A DNA stretch of 64,000 bases from Pseudomonas sp. AOB-7. Lineage in GTDB: Bacteria > Pseudomonadota > Gammaproteobacteria > Pseudomonadales > Pseudomonadaceae. Below the pieces are notes generated by a model. The model saw only the letters and a list, made by a program, of their open reading frames with translations, ran no database searches and had not been told where the DNA came from. Every line of letters begins with the position of its first letter. Positions within the stretch are counted from its first letter, which is position 1. Location of the stretch: contig NZ_RFFK01000005.1 in NCBI RefSeq assembly GCF_003696305.1, forward strand, positions 124,001 through 188,000. Direction: 5' to 3'. This document shows, one piece after another, positions 8,416 to 16,681 of the stretch. Position numbers and translations under genes: made by a program.

Positions 8416-9222
8416 ATGCCGCGCACTCGCCTGATCCCATTTATCGCCCTCGCCGCCCTGCTGAGCGCCTGTGCCCCCACGACGCCGCTGTTTATCGCCC
8501 AGGTCACCACCAACGAGGTGGTCGAGTACAAGGCGCTGAAGACCAAGCGCATGACCGCCGCCATCGAAGAGGAAGGCGACCTGCTCACCTACAGCGCCAT
8601 GGCCATCCGCGACGCCCACAGCGACAAGGCCGAGGCCCTGTACCTGGACGGCTACCGCGACCGCCAGCTGAGCGGCGAGGTGCGCGCCATCGCCCTGTAC
8701 CAGATCGGCCTGATCTACATGAACCGCTTCAACGAGCAGCGCGACGACGCCAAGGCGCTCAACTACTTCTACCGGGTGCTCAACGAGTTCCCCGCCAGCC
8801 GGGCCGCCGGCCGCGCCGAGCAACGCATCACGCTGATCCGCCAGCGCAGCCAGGAGCCGCTGCACAAGACCTCGCGCGAGCTGCTGGCGCACTGGCAGCC
8901 GAGCCAGAACCTCGACCTGTACCAGAGCAGCCTCGACCCGGACATGACCCTGCTGTCGCGCCGTGCCGTGCTCAAGGGCCGCGTCGCCGAGGCCGAGGAG
9001 CTCTACCTGCTGGGCCTGGCCGACCCGCACGTGCCGGCCGGGATCAAGGAAAAGGCGCTGTACCAGCTGGCGCTGATGCACATGGCGGCGGACAACCCCG
9101 ACGCCGACCGCGCCAAGGCCATCGCCTACCTGCGCCGCTTGCTGGTGCAGTACCCGGACGGCGAGCTCAACGCCAAGGCCGCCCGCCACCTGGACATGGT
9201 GCTGAATCCGGCCGTGCGCTGA
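8416..9222 (+). CDS. Tetratricopeptide/Sel1-like repeat lipoprotein
   Basis: Protein of 268 residues with a lipobox LLSAC (Cys19) after a 15-residue hydrophobic stretch. The mature part has repeated helical pairs of TPR/Sel1 type, for example IALYQIGLIYMNRFN and KALYQLALMHMAADN. It is probably a periplasmic scaffold anchored to the outer membrane. An AAGGAG ribosome site precedes the ATG. It is divergent from the smaller repeat lipoprotein, which suggests a related function. I do not recognise a named homologue. Confidence 0.75.
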   Translation: MPRTRLIPFIALAALLSACAPTTPLFIAQVTTNEVVEYKALKTKRMTAAIEEEGDLLTYSAMAIRDAHSDKAEALYLDGYRDRQLSGEVRAIALYQIGLIYMNRFNEQRDDAKALNYFYRVLNEFPASRAAGRAEQRITLIRQRSQEPLHKTSRELLAHWQPSQNLDLYQSSLDPDMTLLSRRAVLKGRVAEAEELYLLGLADPHVPAGIKEKALYQLALMHMAADNPDADRAKAIAYLRRLLVQYPDGELNAKAARHLDMVLNPAVR

Positions 9223-9258
9223 GCGGCGCCCGCCCTTCGTTCACCTCCTGGGACTAAG

Positions 9259-9272
9259 CTGACCCATATCAA
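9259..9272 (+). promoter_or_regulatory. Probable ANR (FNR-type) box of the universal stress gene
   Basis: CTGACCCATATCAA matches the ANR/FNR consensus TTGAT-N4-ATCAA at 8 of 10 positions. The downstream half is perfect. A TGCAAT -10 hexamer lies at 9295-9300, which would put the start near 9307 and the box centre at about -41.5, the normal activating position. Universal stress genes of P. aeruginosa are known ANR targets. Confidence 0.6.
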
Positions 9273-9329
9273 GGCAGGCGCCAGCAAAGCGCGCTGCAAT
9301 GCTCGGGTCACCCTCGCGAGGTACAGACC

Positions 9330-10253
9330 ATGAAACTGCAACGACTGCTGGTGGTCATCGACCCCAACCGCGACAGCCAGCCGGCGCTGCAACGCGCCGC
9401 CTGGCTGGCCCGGCACAACCCGGCGCAACTGCACCTGCTGCTGGTGGACTATCACGCCGGCCTCGACGGCCGCCTGTTCGACAGTGCGATCCAGGCCAAA
9501 GGCCGCGCCGCGCTGCTGGAGCAGCACGGCCAATGGCTGGAGCAACGCATCGCGCCGCTGCGCAGCGGCGGTCTCGAGGTGCAGGTGGACATCCGCTGGG
9601 GCAAACGCCTGGACAAGGAGGTGCTGGCCAAGGTCGCCGAACTGCAGCCGGACCTGGTGCTCAAGTCCGCCGCGCACAATAGCCTGCTGCGTCGCCTGTT
9701 GTTGACCGACAGCTGCTGGCAGCTGATCCGCCATTGCCCGGTGCCGCTGTGGCTGGTGCACCACGCCGAGTGGCAGGGGCGCAGCCTGTGCGCCGCCCTC
9801 GATCCGCTGCACAGCGCCGACAAGCCGGCGGCCCTGGATCACCAGCTGATCCGCACGGCCATGGAGCTGAGCCAGCGCTTCGCCCTGCAGGCCCACTACC
9901 TGCACTGCCACGCGCCGCTGCCGCGCACCCTGGTGTTCGACGCGGCGATGGTCGCCGACTACGACAACTATGTGCGCGACAACGCGAAAAGCCACCGCGA
10001 GGCCTTCGAGCAACTGCTCGGCCAATACCCCATTGCCCTGCCCGATACCCACCTGCTGGAAGGTTTCACCGAGGAAGTGCTGCCGCGTTTCGTGCGCGAG
10101 CACAATATTGACCTGCTGCTGATGGGCGCCATCGCCCGCGGCCAACTCGACACCGCCCTGATCGGCCACACCGCGGAGCGGGTGCTGGAGGCCGTGGAGT
10201 GCGACCTGCTGGTGCTCAAGGCGGATTCGTCACGTAGTGCAACGGAACAATGA
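9330..10253 (+). CDS. Universal stress protein with tandem Usp domains (UspE type)
   Basis: Cytosolic protein of 307 residues with two Usp domains, about 1-140 and 150-305. The second ends in the nucleotide-binding pattern MGAIARGQLDTALIGHTAERV; the first has weaker glycine motifs. Double-domain Usp proteins of Pseudomonas support anaerobic energy-stress survival, and the upstream ANR-like site fits that. It lies directly before pyruvate kinase (55-base gap), the order I remember for PA4328-PA4329, and may be partly co-transcribed with it. Confidence 0.88.
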   Translation: MKLQRLLVVIDPNRDSQPALQRAAWLARHNPAQLHLLLVDYHAGLDGRLFDSAIQAKGRAALLEQHGQWLEQRIAPLRSGGLEVQVDIRWGKRLDKEVLAKVAELQPDLVLKSAAHNSLLRRLLLTDSCWQLIRHCPVPLWLVHHAEWQGRSLCAALDPLHSADKPAALDHQLIRTAMELSQRFALQAHYLHCHAPLPRTLVFDAAMVADYDNYVRDNAKSHREAFEQLLGQYPIALPDTHLLEGFTEEVLPRFVREHNIDLLLMGAIARGQLDTALIGHTAERVLEAVECDLLVLKADSSRSATEQ

Positions 10254-10308
10254 CTACAGCAAATCGCCGTAGTAGCCTCGCCGGCACATTCCATTAGGGA
10301 GTCCGCGC

Positions 10309-11760
10309 ATGACCTTTCGCCGCACCAAAATCGTCGCCACCCTGGGCCCGGCCAGCAACTCGCCGGAAGTGCTCGAGCAGCTGATTCTCGCCGGCCTCGA
10401 CGTGGCCCGCCTGAACTTCTCCCACGGCACGCCCGACGACCACAAGGCCCGCGCCCAGCTGGTGCGCGACCTGGCGGCCAAGCACGGCCGGCACGTGGCG
10501 CTGCTCGGCGACCTGCAGGGGCCGAAGATCCGCATCGCCAAGTTCGAGAACAAGCGCATCGAGCTCAAGGAAGGCGACCTGTTCCGCCTGTCCTCCAGCC
10601 ACTCGCGCACGGCCGGCACCCAGGACGTGGTCGGCATCGACTACCCGGCGCTGATCCAGGACTGCGACGTCGGCGACGAGCTGCTGCTGGACGACGGCCG
10701 GGTGGTCATGCGCGTCGAGCTCAAGGGCGCCGACGAGCTGCACTGCCGCGTACTGATCGGCGGCCCGCTGTCGGACAACAAGGGCATCAACCGCCGTGGC
10801 GGCGGCCTCACCGCGCCGGCGCTGACCGAGAAGGACAAGGTCGACATCAAGCTGGCCGCCGAAATGGACCTGGACTACCTCGCCGTGTCCTTCCCGCGCG
10901 ACGCCGCCGACATGGCATATGCCCGCCGCCTGCTCACCGAGGCCGGCGGCACGGCCTGGCTGGTGGCCAAGATCGAGCGCGCCGAAGCGGTGGCCGACGA
11001 CGAGACGCTGGACGGCCTGATCCGCGCCAGCGATGCGGTGATGGTGGCTCGCGGCGACCTCGCCGTGGAGATCGGCGATGCCGAGCTGGTCGGCATCCAG
11101 AAGAAGATCATCGCCCACGCCCGCCGCCTGAACAAAGCGGTGATCACCGCCACGCAGATGATGGAGTCGATGATCCACAGCCCGATGCCGACCCGCGCCG
11201 AGGTCTCCGACGTAGCCAACGCCGCGCTGGACTACACCGACGCGGTGATGCTGTCGGCCGAGAGCGCCGCCGGCGAATACCCGGTGGAAGCGGTCGAAGC
11301 CATGGCCCGCGTCTGCCTCGGCGCGGAAAAGCACCCGACCAGCCAGAAGTCCAGCCACCGCATCGGCCGCACCTTCGAGCGCTGCGACGAGAGCGTGGCC
11401 CTGGCCACCATGTACACCGCCAACCACTTCCCGGGCGTCAAGGCCATCATCAGCCTGACCGAGAGCGGCTACAGCCCGCTGATCATGTCGCGCATCCGCT
11501 CGTCGATCCCGATCTTCGCCTTCACCCCACACCGCGAGGCGCAGGCCCGCGTGGCGCTGTTCCGCGGCGTCTACACCGTGCCCTTCGACCCGGCCGCACT
11601 GCCGGCCAACAAGGTCAGCCAGGCGGCGGTGGACGAGCTGCTCAAGCGCGGCGTGGTCGAGCCCGGCGACTGGGTGATCCTGACCAAGGGCGACAGCTAC
11701 CACGGCACCGGCGGCACCAACACCATGAAAATCCTGCATGTCGGCGATCCGATGGTTTAA
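10309..11760 (+). CDS. pykA: Pyruvate kinase (type II)
   Basis: Final step of glycolysis: phosphoenolpyruvate plus ADP to pyruvate plus ATP, in the cytosol. The 483-residue protein matches PykA length (about 480). Visible features are the N-terminal KIVATLGPAS, GDLQGPKIRI (67-76), the catalytic K221 with E223 (AKIERAEA), and MVARGDLAVEIG (245-256). The C-terminal allosteric domain ends in GGTNTMKILHVGD. Preceded by an AGGGAG site and followed by a strong intrinsic terminator at 11777-11810. Confidence 0.96.
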   Translation: MTFRRTKIVATLGPASNSPEVLEQLILAGLDVARLNFSHGTPDDHKARAQLVRDLAAKHGRHVALLGDLQGPKIRIAKFENKRIELKEGDLFRLSSSHSRTAGTQDVVGIDYPALIQDCDVGDELLLDDGRVVMRVELKGADELHCRVLIGGPLSDNKGINRRGGGLTAPALTEKDKVDIKLAAEMDLDYLAVSFPRDAADMAYARRLLTEAGGTAWLVAKIERAEAVADDETLDGLIRASDAVMVARGDLAVEIGDAELVGIQKKIIAHARRLNKAVITATQMMESMIHSPMPTRAEVSDVANAALDYTDAVMLSAESAAGEYPVEAVEAMARVCLGAEKHPTSQKSSHRIGRTFERCDESVALATMYTANHFPGVKAIISLTESGYSPLIMSRIRSSIPIFAFTPHREAQARVALFRGVYTVPFDPAALPANKVSQAAVDELLKRGVVEPGDWVILTKGDSYHGTGGTNTMKILHVGDPMV

Positions 11761-11776
11761 GGCACAGCTGAACGCG

Positions 11777-11810
11777 AAAGGCCGCTCGAACGAGCGGCCT
11801 TTTGCTTTTT
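11777..11810 (+). terminator. Intrinsic terminator of pykA
   Basis: A 12-base perfect stem, AAAGGCCGCTCG paired with CGAGCGGCCTTT, with a very short loop. It is followed by a T-rich tract (TTTGCTTTTT) and lies 16 bases after the pykA stop codon. Confidence 0.9.
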
Positions 11811-11852
11811 CTGTGCGAGGCGCTTTAGCGGCGGTGCGCGCGACGCCACCCC

Positions 11853-12626
11853 CTACGCGAACCTGGAAAAATCCGGCTTTCTGCGCTGCATAAAGGCCGA
11901 CAGCGCCTCGATGGCCTCGGGCGAGCGCAGGCGTTGGCCGAACAGTGCGCCCTCCTCCTCGATCACCCGGCGCAATTGCTCGCGATCCGGTGCGCGCATC
12001 AGGCGCTTGCTGTCGGCCAGCGCCGCGGGCGCCAGGTCGAGAAAGCGCAGCGCCATCTCGCGTGCCTTGGCCAGGGTCGCCGCGCCGTCGTCCAGCGCCT
12101 GGTTGGCGATGCCCCAGGCCGCCGCCTGCTCGCCGCTGAAGCTCTCGCCGAGCAGCAGCAGTTCGGCGGCGCGGGCGTGGCCGAGCAGACGCGGCAGGAT
12201 CAGGCTGGAGCCGTACTCCGGGCACAGGCCGAGGTTGACGAAGGGCATCTTCAGCTGCGCGTCGCGGCTGACGTAGACCAGGTCGCAGTGCAGCAGCAAG
12301 GTGGTGCCGATGCCCACCGCCGGCCCCGCCACCGCCGCCACCACCGGCTTGCTGAACTCGAACAGCGCGCGCATGAACTGGAACACCTCGCTGTTCAGCC
12401 CGCTCGGCGGCGCCTGGATGAAGTCGGCGACGTCGTTGCCGCTGGTGAAGCACTGCTCGCCGCCGGTGAGCAGCACGGCGCGCACCGAGCCGTCGCGGTC
12501 GGCCTCGTCCAGGATTTCGGCCATGCCGGCGTACATGGCGCGGGTCAGCGCGTTCTTCTTGTCCGGGCGCTGCATGCGCAGGGTCAGCAGCGCGCCGTCG
12601 CGCTCGATTTGCAGGAATTCGCTCAT
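11853..12626 (-). CDS. Enoyl-CoA hydratase/isomerase family protein
   Basis: Crotonase-fold protein of 257 residues. It has the oxyanion-hole segment CFTSGNDVADF (about 60-70) and VVAAVAGPAVGIGTTLLLHCDLVY (about 95-118). In place of the paired glutamates of true hydratases the active-site region reads MPFVNLGLCPEYGSS, so isomerase or another crotonase activity is possible. The start at 12626 has a GGAG site 8 bases before it; an in-frame ATG 33 bases upstream lacks one. Its position after pykA and before the ferredoxin reductase matches PA4330 as I remember it. Confidence 0.87.
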   Translation of the reverse strand: MSEFLQIERDGALLTLRMQRPDKKNALTRAMYAGMAEILDEADRDGSVRAVLLTGGEQCFTSGNDVADFIQAPPSGLNSEVFQFMRALFEFSKPVVAAVAGPAVGIGTTLLLHCDLVYVSRDAQLKMPFVNLGLCPEYGSSLILPRLLGHARAAELLLLGESFSGEQAAAWGIANQALDDGAATLAKAREMALRFLDLAPAALADSKRLMRAPDREQLRRVIEEEGALFGQRLRSPEAIEALSAFMQRRKPDFSRFA

Positions 12627-12727
12627 AGATGCTCCGAGGTCGTAGGCGCACGGGCCCACCTGGGCCGCGCACCGGAGGCCCGCTGTGATCGGCGCCAGTG
12701 TGCCCAGCCTGGATGGCCCCGCGCATC

Positions 12728-13666
12728 CTACATACGGGTTAGAAACAGGTCGGCAAACATCTGGCTACGCGGCAAACCGGCCATATAGAGGCGCCGCGCG
12801 AAGCTGTCGACCGTCGTGGGATGGCCGCAGAGTAAAGCGAGGGTCTGCCGCGAAACAAGGCGCAGTTCGGCCAAAGCAGCCGGCAACTGCGCCGCCGTCA
12901 CCAGCTCGATCTGCAGCTGCGCATGCTCGGCAGCCAGCGCCTGCAGCTCGCCGGCCAGGTAGTGCTCGGCCGGCTCATGGGCCGCATGCAGCAGGCGGAT
13001 GGCGCCGCGATGCTCCTGGCGCAGCGCCTCGCGCAGCACACCGTAGAGCGGCGCCAGGCCGGTGCCGGCGGCCAGCAGCCAGAGCGGCCGCGCCTGCCAA
13101 TCGGCATCGTAGTGCAGCGCGCCGCCGCGCAACTCGCCCAGGCGCAGGCCGTCGCCGAGCTGCAGGCGTCGCGCGGCGTCGCAGAAGGCGCCGGGCTGGC
13201 GGCAGTCGAGATGGAATTCCAGCCAGGCGTCCTCGCCCGGCAGGCTGGCCAGGGAATAGGGCCGCGCCACGCCGTCTGCGCTCCACAGCAGGAGGTGCTG
13301 ACCGGCCTGGTAGCGCAGCCGTCGCTCGGGTTGCAGGCGCAAGCGCAGCACGCTGGGGCTCAGCCAGTCGAGGCCGACCACCCTGGCGGCCAGGCCGTCG
13401 CGCTGCGGGTCGAAGGGTTCGACCTGCAGATCGCCGCCGACCTGACACTGGCAGGCCAGGCGCCAGCCCTCGGCGCGCTTGTCGGCGGCCAGCGCCTCGG
13501 GCTGCAGGTCCAGCGGCTCGCCGGCCAGGCAGCGCACCAGGCAGGCGTGGCAGCTGCCGGCGCGGCAGCTGTAGGGCACGGCGATGCCGCCGACCAGCAG
13601 GGCATCGAGCAGATTGGCCTGTTCGGCCACCTGCAATAATTTGGCGCCAACGCGCAGTTCAGGCAC
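12728..13666 (-). CDS. 2Fe-2S/FAD ferredoxin-type oxidoreductase
   Basis: Electron-transfer flavoprotein of 312 residues. The N-terminal plant-type [2Fe-2S] domain has C34-x4-C39-x2-C42 and a fourth cysteine at 72. The FAD-binding barrel carries RPYSLAS (135-141), and an NAD(P)-binding domain has WLLAAGTGLAPLYGVL. I chose the GTG at 13666 because a GGGAGAG-type site precedes it and it places the start just before the ferredoxin domain. It overlaps the end of the diguanylate cyclase gene by 8 bases, implying translational coupling. An ATG at 13687 without a ribosome site is the alternative. Confidence 0.83.
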   Translation of the reverse strand: MPELRVGAKLLQVAEQANLLDALLVGGIAVPYSCRAGSCHACLVRCLAGEPLDLQPEALAADKRAEGWRLACQCQVGGDLQVEPFDPQRDGLAARVVGLDWLSPSVLRLRLQPERRLRYQAGQHLLLWSADGVARPYSLASLPGEDAWLEFHLDCRQPGAFCDAARRLQLGDGLRLGELRGGALHYDADWQARPLWLLAAGTGLAPLYGVLREALRQEHRGAIRLLHAAHEPAEHYLAGELQALAAEHAQLQIELVTAAQLPAALAELRLVSRQTLALLCGHPTTVDSFARRLYMAGLPRSQMFADLFLTRM

Positions 13667-14795
13667 CCGCTCTCTCCCAGCTGGCATCGCAGCGATTGCG
13701 GCCGCCGCGTTTGGCCTGGTACAGCGCCTGGTCGGCGCGCTGCAAGGCCTCCTCGAGGTCGTCGCCGGCGGCAAGCAGGGTCATGCCGGCGGACAGGCTG
13801 AGATTATCCACCTTTATCCCCACCGGTTCAGCCTGGGCGAAGGCTTCGCGCAGGCGTTCGCAGCAGGCGGTGAACTGGTCGGCATCGGTATTGGGCAGCA
13901 GCAGGACGAATTCCTCGCCGCCGTAGCGGGCGATGACGTCGCCGTCGCGCAGGCAGGCGCGCGCCACCGCGGCGAAAGTCTGCAGCACGCGATCGCCGGC
14001 GGCGTGGCCATGGGCGTCGTTGATGCGCTTGAAGTGATCCAGATCGATCAGCGCCAGGCCGTGCTGGCGACCGGCGCCGAGATGCTGCAGCTCGCGGCCG
14101 GCCAGACGGAGGAAATGCCGGCGGTTGAACAGCCCGGTCAGCTCGTCGGTGGCCACCAGGTCCTCGAGCTGGCGCATCATGCCGCGCAGGGTGTCCTGGT
14201 GCGCCTGCAGGGCGAAGCGGCGCTGACGCATGCGTTGGCGCATGGCCTGCACATAGCCGGTGAACAGGCACAGCCAGACCAGCAGGATGAACAGCACGCC
14301 GACTTGCAGCAGCGCCAGGCTGGGATCGCCGAGCTGCTCGCGGTAAGCCTGGATCAGGATCATGCCGGCGAAACCGAAGAAGGCGAACGCCGCGCAGCGC
14401 GCGAACACCCGCGGCGGCAACTGGAACACGCCGAACAGCAGGATCAGCACGTAGAACACCAGCAGGCTGCCACGCGCGCTGTCGAAGAAGGCCAACAGCA
14501 GCGGCTGCCAGGCCAGCGCCAGGAGCACCTGCACCTCGGTCAGGCTGGGGTCTGCGAAACGCAGGTTGCGCCCGGACAGAAACAGCCAGAGTAGCACCAG
14601 CTGACTGGCAAATATGCCCAGGGTCAGCCCGACAGCCGTGGCCAGGGAACCGCGAAACAGGCCGGCGAGAACGGCGAACCAGCACACCAGCGCCATCATC
14701 GCGTAAGTGGCGAAGGCCATGGCGAAGCGCTTGAGCAGCAGGCTCTGCAGGCTGCGTTGCGTTACCCGGTGGCTGGTTGGGCTCATGGGCTCCAT
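13659..14795 (-). CDS. Membrane diguanylate cyclase, SadC-like
   Basis: Makes c-di-GMP from two GTP. The 378-residue protein has an N-terminal membrane module of about five to six helices (24-190) and a C-terminal GGDEF domain with the active motif YGGEEF. An RxxD inhibitory site (RDGD) lies exactly five residues before it, so product inhibition is expected. The gene order pykA/hydratase/reductase/cyclase/fumarase matches P. aeruginosa, where the cyclase is SadC (PA4332). This protein is about 100 residues shorter than SadC as I remember it, so orthology is inferred from position. A start at the fourth residue (14786) is equally possible. Confidence 0.85.
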   Translation of the reverse strand: MEPMSPTSHRVTQRSLQSLLLKRFAMAFATYAMMALVCWFAVLAGLFRGSLATAVGLTLGIFASQLVLLWLFLSGRNLRFADPSLTEVQVLLALAWQPLLLAFFDSARGSLLVFYVLILLFGVFQLPPRVFARCAAFAFFGFAGMILIQAYREQLGDPSLALLQVGVLFILLVWLCLFTGYVQAMRQRMRQRRFALQAHQDTLRGMMRQLEDLVATDELTGLFNRRHFLRLAGRELQHLGAGRQHGLALIDLDHFKRINDAHGHAAGDRVLQTFAAVARACLRDGDVIARYGGEEFVLLLPNTDADQFTACCERLREAFAQAEPVGIKVDNLSLSAGMTLLAAGDDLEEALQRADQALYQAKRGGRNRCDASWERAGA

Positions 14796-14915
14796 CCCAT
14801 ACTGGCATCTGGCCGTTACTCTACCCCCGTGATCACAAATTGCCTAGCGTGCCGATAACCGCCCACAGCTAGCAGCATCGACCTTCGGCGGCTGTGCCCT
14901 GTGCGACCGGCGCGC

Positions 14916-14921
14916 TATACT
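14916..14921 (+). promoter_or_regulatory. Candidate -10 element of fumA
   Basis: TATACT inside GCGCTATACTGCC, about 150 bases before the fumarase ATG. A matching -35 is not obvious, so an activator may be involved. The rest of the 279-base gap holds a long, partly structured leader and a GAGGAG ribosome site just before the ATG. Confidence 0.35.
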
Positions 14922-15074
14922 GCCGCGCCTTTTTTGTTGCCTGCCAACCCTGGCGGCAACCCAAGAGGCCGTCGCGGGGCGAGGTGAAATACCGTTCCCG
15001 ACCATTTTTCGCCGTTGCGCCGGGTCATGATTCGGCGCTTCCTTATAGATGTTCCCTGATAGAGGAGCGCCCCC

Positions 15075-16598
15075 ATGACCGTGATCAAGCAGGACGACCT
15101 GATCCAGAGCGTCGCCGACGCCCTGCAGTTCATCTCCTATTACCACCCCGTCGACTTCATCCAGGCCATGCACGAGGCCTACCTGAAGGAAGAGTCGCCG
15201 GCCGCCAAGGATTCCATGGCGCAGATCCTGATCAACTCGCGGATGTGCGCCACCGGCCACCGCCCGATCTGCCAGGACACCGGCATCGTCACCGTGTTCA
15301 TCAAGGTCGGCATGGACGTGCGCTGGGACGGCGCCACCATGAGCGTCGACGACATGATCAACGAGGGCGTGCGCCGCGCCTACAACCTGCCGGAGAACGT
15401 CCTGCGCGCCTCGATCCTGGCCGACCCGGCAGGTGCCCGCAAGAACACCAAGGACAACACCCCGGCGGTGATCCACTACTCCATCGTCCCCGGCGACAAG
15501 GTGGAAGTGGACGTCGCGGCCAAGGGCGGCGGCTCGGAGAACAAGTCGAAGATGGCCATGCTCAACCCGTCCGACTCGATCGTCGACTGGGTGCTCAAGA
15601 CCGTGCCGACCATGGGCGCCGGCTGGTGCCCGCCGGGCATGCTCGGCATCGGCATCGGCGGTACCGCCGAGAAGGCCGCGGTGATGGCCAAGGAAGTGCT
15701 AATGGAGCACATCGACATCCATGAGCTGAAAGCCCGCGGCCCGCAGAACCGCATCGAGGAGCTGCGCCTGGAGCTGTTCGACAAGGTCAACCAGCTGGGC
15801 ATCGGCGCCCAGGGCCTGGGCGGCCTGACCACCGTGCTCGATGTGAAGATCATGGATTACCCGACCCACGCCGCCTCCCTGCCGGTGTGCATGATCCCCA
15901 ACTGCGCCGCCACCCGCCACGCCCACTTCGTGCTGGACGGCAGCGGCCCGGCCGAACTGGAAGCGCCGGATCTGTCCGCCTACCCGGAAATCGTCTGGGA
16001 AGCCGGCCCGAGCGCGCGCCGGGTCAACCTCGACACCCTCACCCCGGAAGAAGTGCAGAGCTGGCAGCCGGGCGAGACCGTGCTGCTCAACGGCAAGATG
16101 CTCACCGGCCGCGACGCCGCGCACAAGCGCATGGTCGACATGCTGAACAAGGGCGAAGAGCTGCCGGTGGACCTCAAGGGCCGCTTCATCTACTACGTCG
16201 GCCCGGTCGATCCGGTGCGTGACGAGGTGGTCGGCCCGGCCGGCCCCACCACCGCCACGCGCATGGACAAGTTCACCCGGCAGATCCTCGAGCAGACCGG
16301 CCTGCTGGGTATGATCGGCAAGTCCGAGCGCGGCCCGATCGCCATCGATGCGATCCGCGACAACAAGGCCGTGTACCTGATGGCCGTCGGCGGCGCCGCC
16401 TACCTGGTCGCTCAGGCGATCAAGAAGTCGCAGGTGCTGGCCTTCCCCGAACTGGGCATGGAGGCGATCTACGAGTTCGAGGTCAAGGACATGCCGGTGA
16501 CCGTGGCGGTCGACACCAAGGGTGAGTCGGTGCACATCACCGGCCCAGCGATCTGGAACAAGAAGATCGCCGACAGCCTGGCGGTGGAAGTGAGGTAA
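15075..16598 (+). CDS. fumA: Fumarate hydratase, class I (iron-sulfur)
   Basis: Reversible hydration of fumarate to malate in the TCA cycle. The 507-residue, single-chain class I enzyme has a [4Fe-4S] alpha domain with RPICQDTGIVTVFIKVG and GKGGGSENKSKMAML-like segments. The beta domain includes GRDAAHKRMVDM, GKSERGP and the C-terminal AFPELGMEAIYEFEVKDMPV. Length and sequence match the FumA-type enzyme at PA4333. A GAGGAG site precedes the ATG. Followed by an intrinsic terminator at 16610-16645. Confidence 0.95.
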   Translation: MTVIKQDDLIQSVADALQFISYYHPVDFIQAMHEAYLKEESPAAKDSMAQILINSRMCATGHRPICQDTGIVTVFIKVGMDVRWDGATMSVDDMINEGVRRAYNLPENVLRASILADPAGARKNTKDNTPAVIHYSIVPGDKVEVDVAAKGGGSENKSKMAMLNPSDSIVDWVLKTVPTMGAGWCPPGMLGIGIGGTAEKAAVMAKEVLMEHIDIHELKARGPQNRIEELRLELFDKVNQLGIGAQGLGGLTTVLDVKIMDYPTHAASLPVCMIPNCAATRHAHFVLDGSGPAELEAPDLSAYPEIVWEAGPSARRVNLDTLTPEEVQSWQPGETVLLNGKMLTGRDAAHKRMVDMLNKGEELPVDLKGRFIYYVGPVDPVRDEVVGPAGPTTATRMDKFTRQILEQTGLLGMIGKSERGPIAIDAIRDNKAVYLMAVGGAAYLVAQAIKKSQVLAFPELGMEAIYEFEVKDMPVTVAVDTKGESVHITGPAIWNKKIADSLAVEVR

Positions 16599-16609
16599 GC
16601 GCCCCCGCC

Positions 16610-16645
16610 AACGACAGACCCGGCCGCGTGCCGGGTTTGTCGTTT
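16610..16645 (+). terminator. Intrinsic terminator of fumA
   Basis: Two stacked stems, AACGACA with TGTCGTT and CCCGG with CCGGG, beginning 12 bases after the fumA stop. The second arm runs into a short T tract. It may also serve the convergent ATPase gene. Confidence 0.8.
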
Positions 16646-16681
16646 CTCGCCTCCGCGTTTTTTTGGGGAAAGGTCTGGCGC

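Noticed and set aside
10294..12726. 810-codon minus-strand open frame spanning pyruvate kinase
   Set aside because: It runs antisense through pykA and out of frame through the hydratase gene; no coherent domain.
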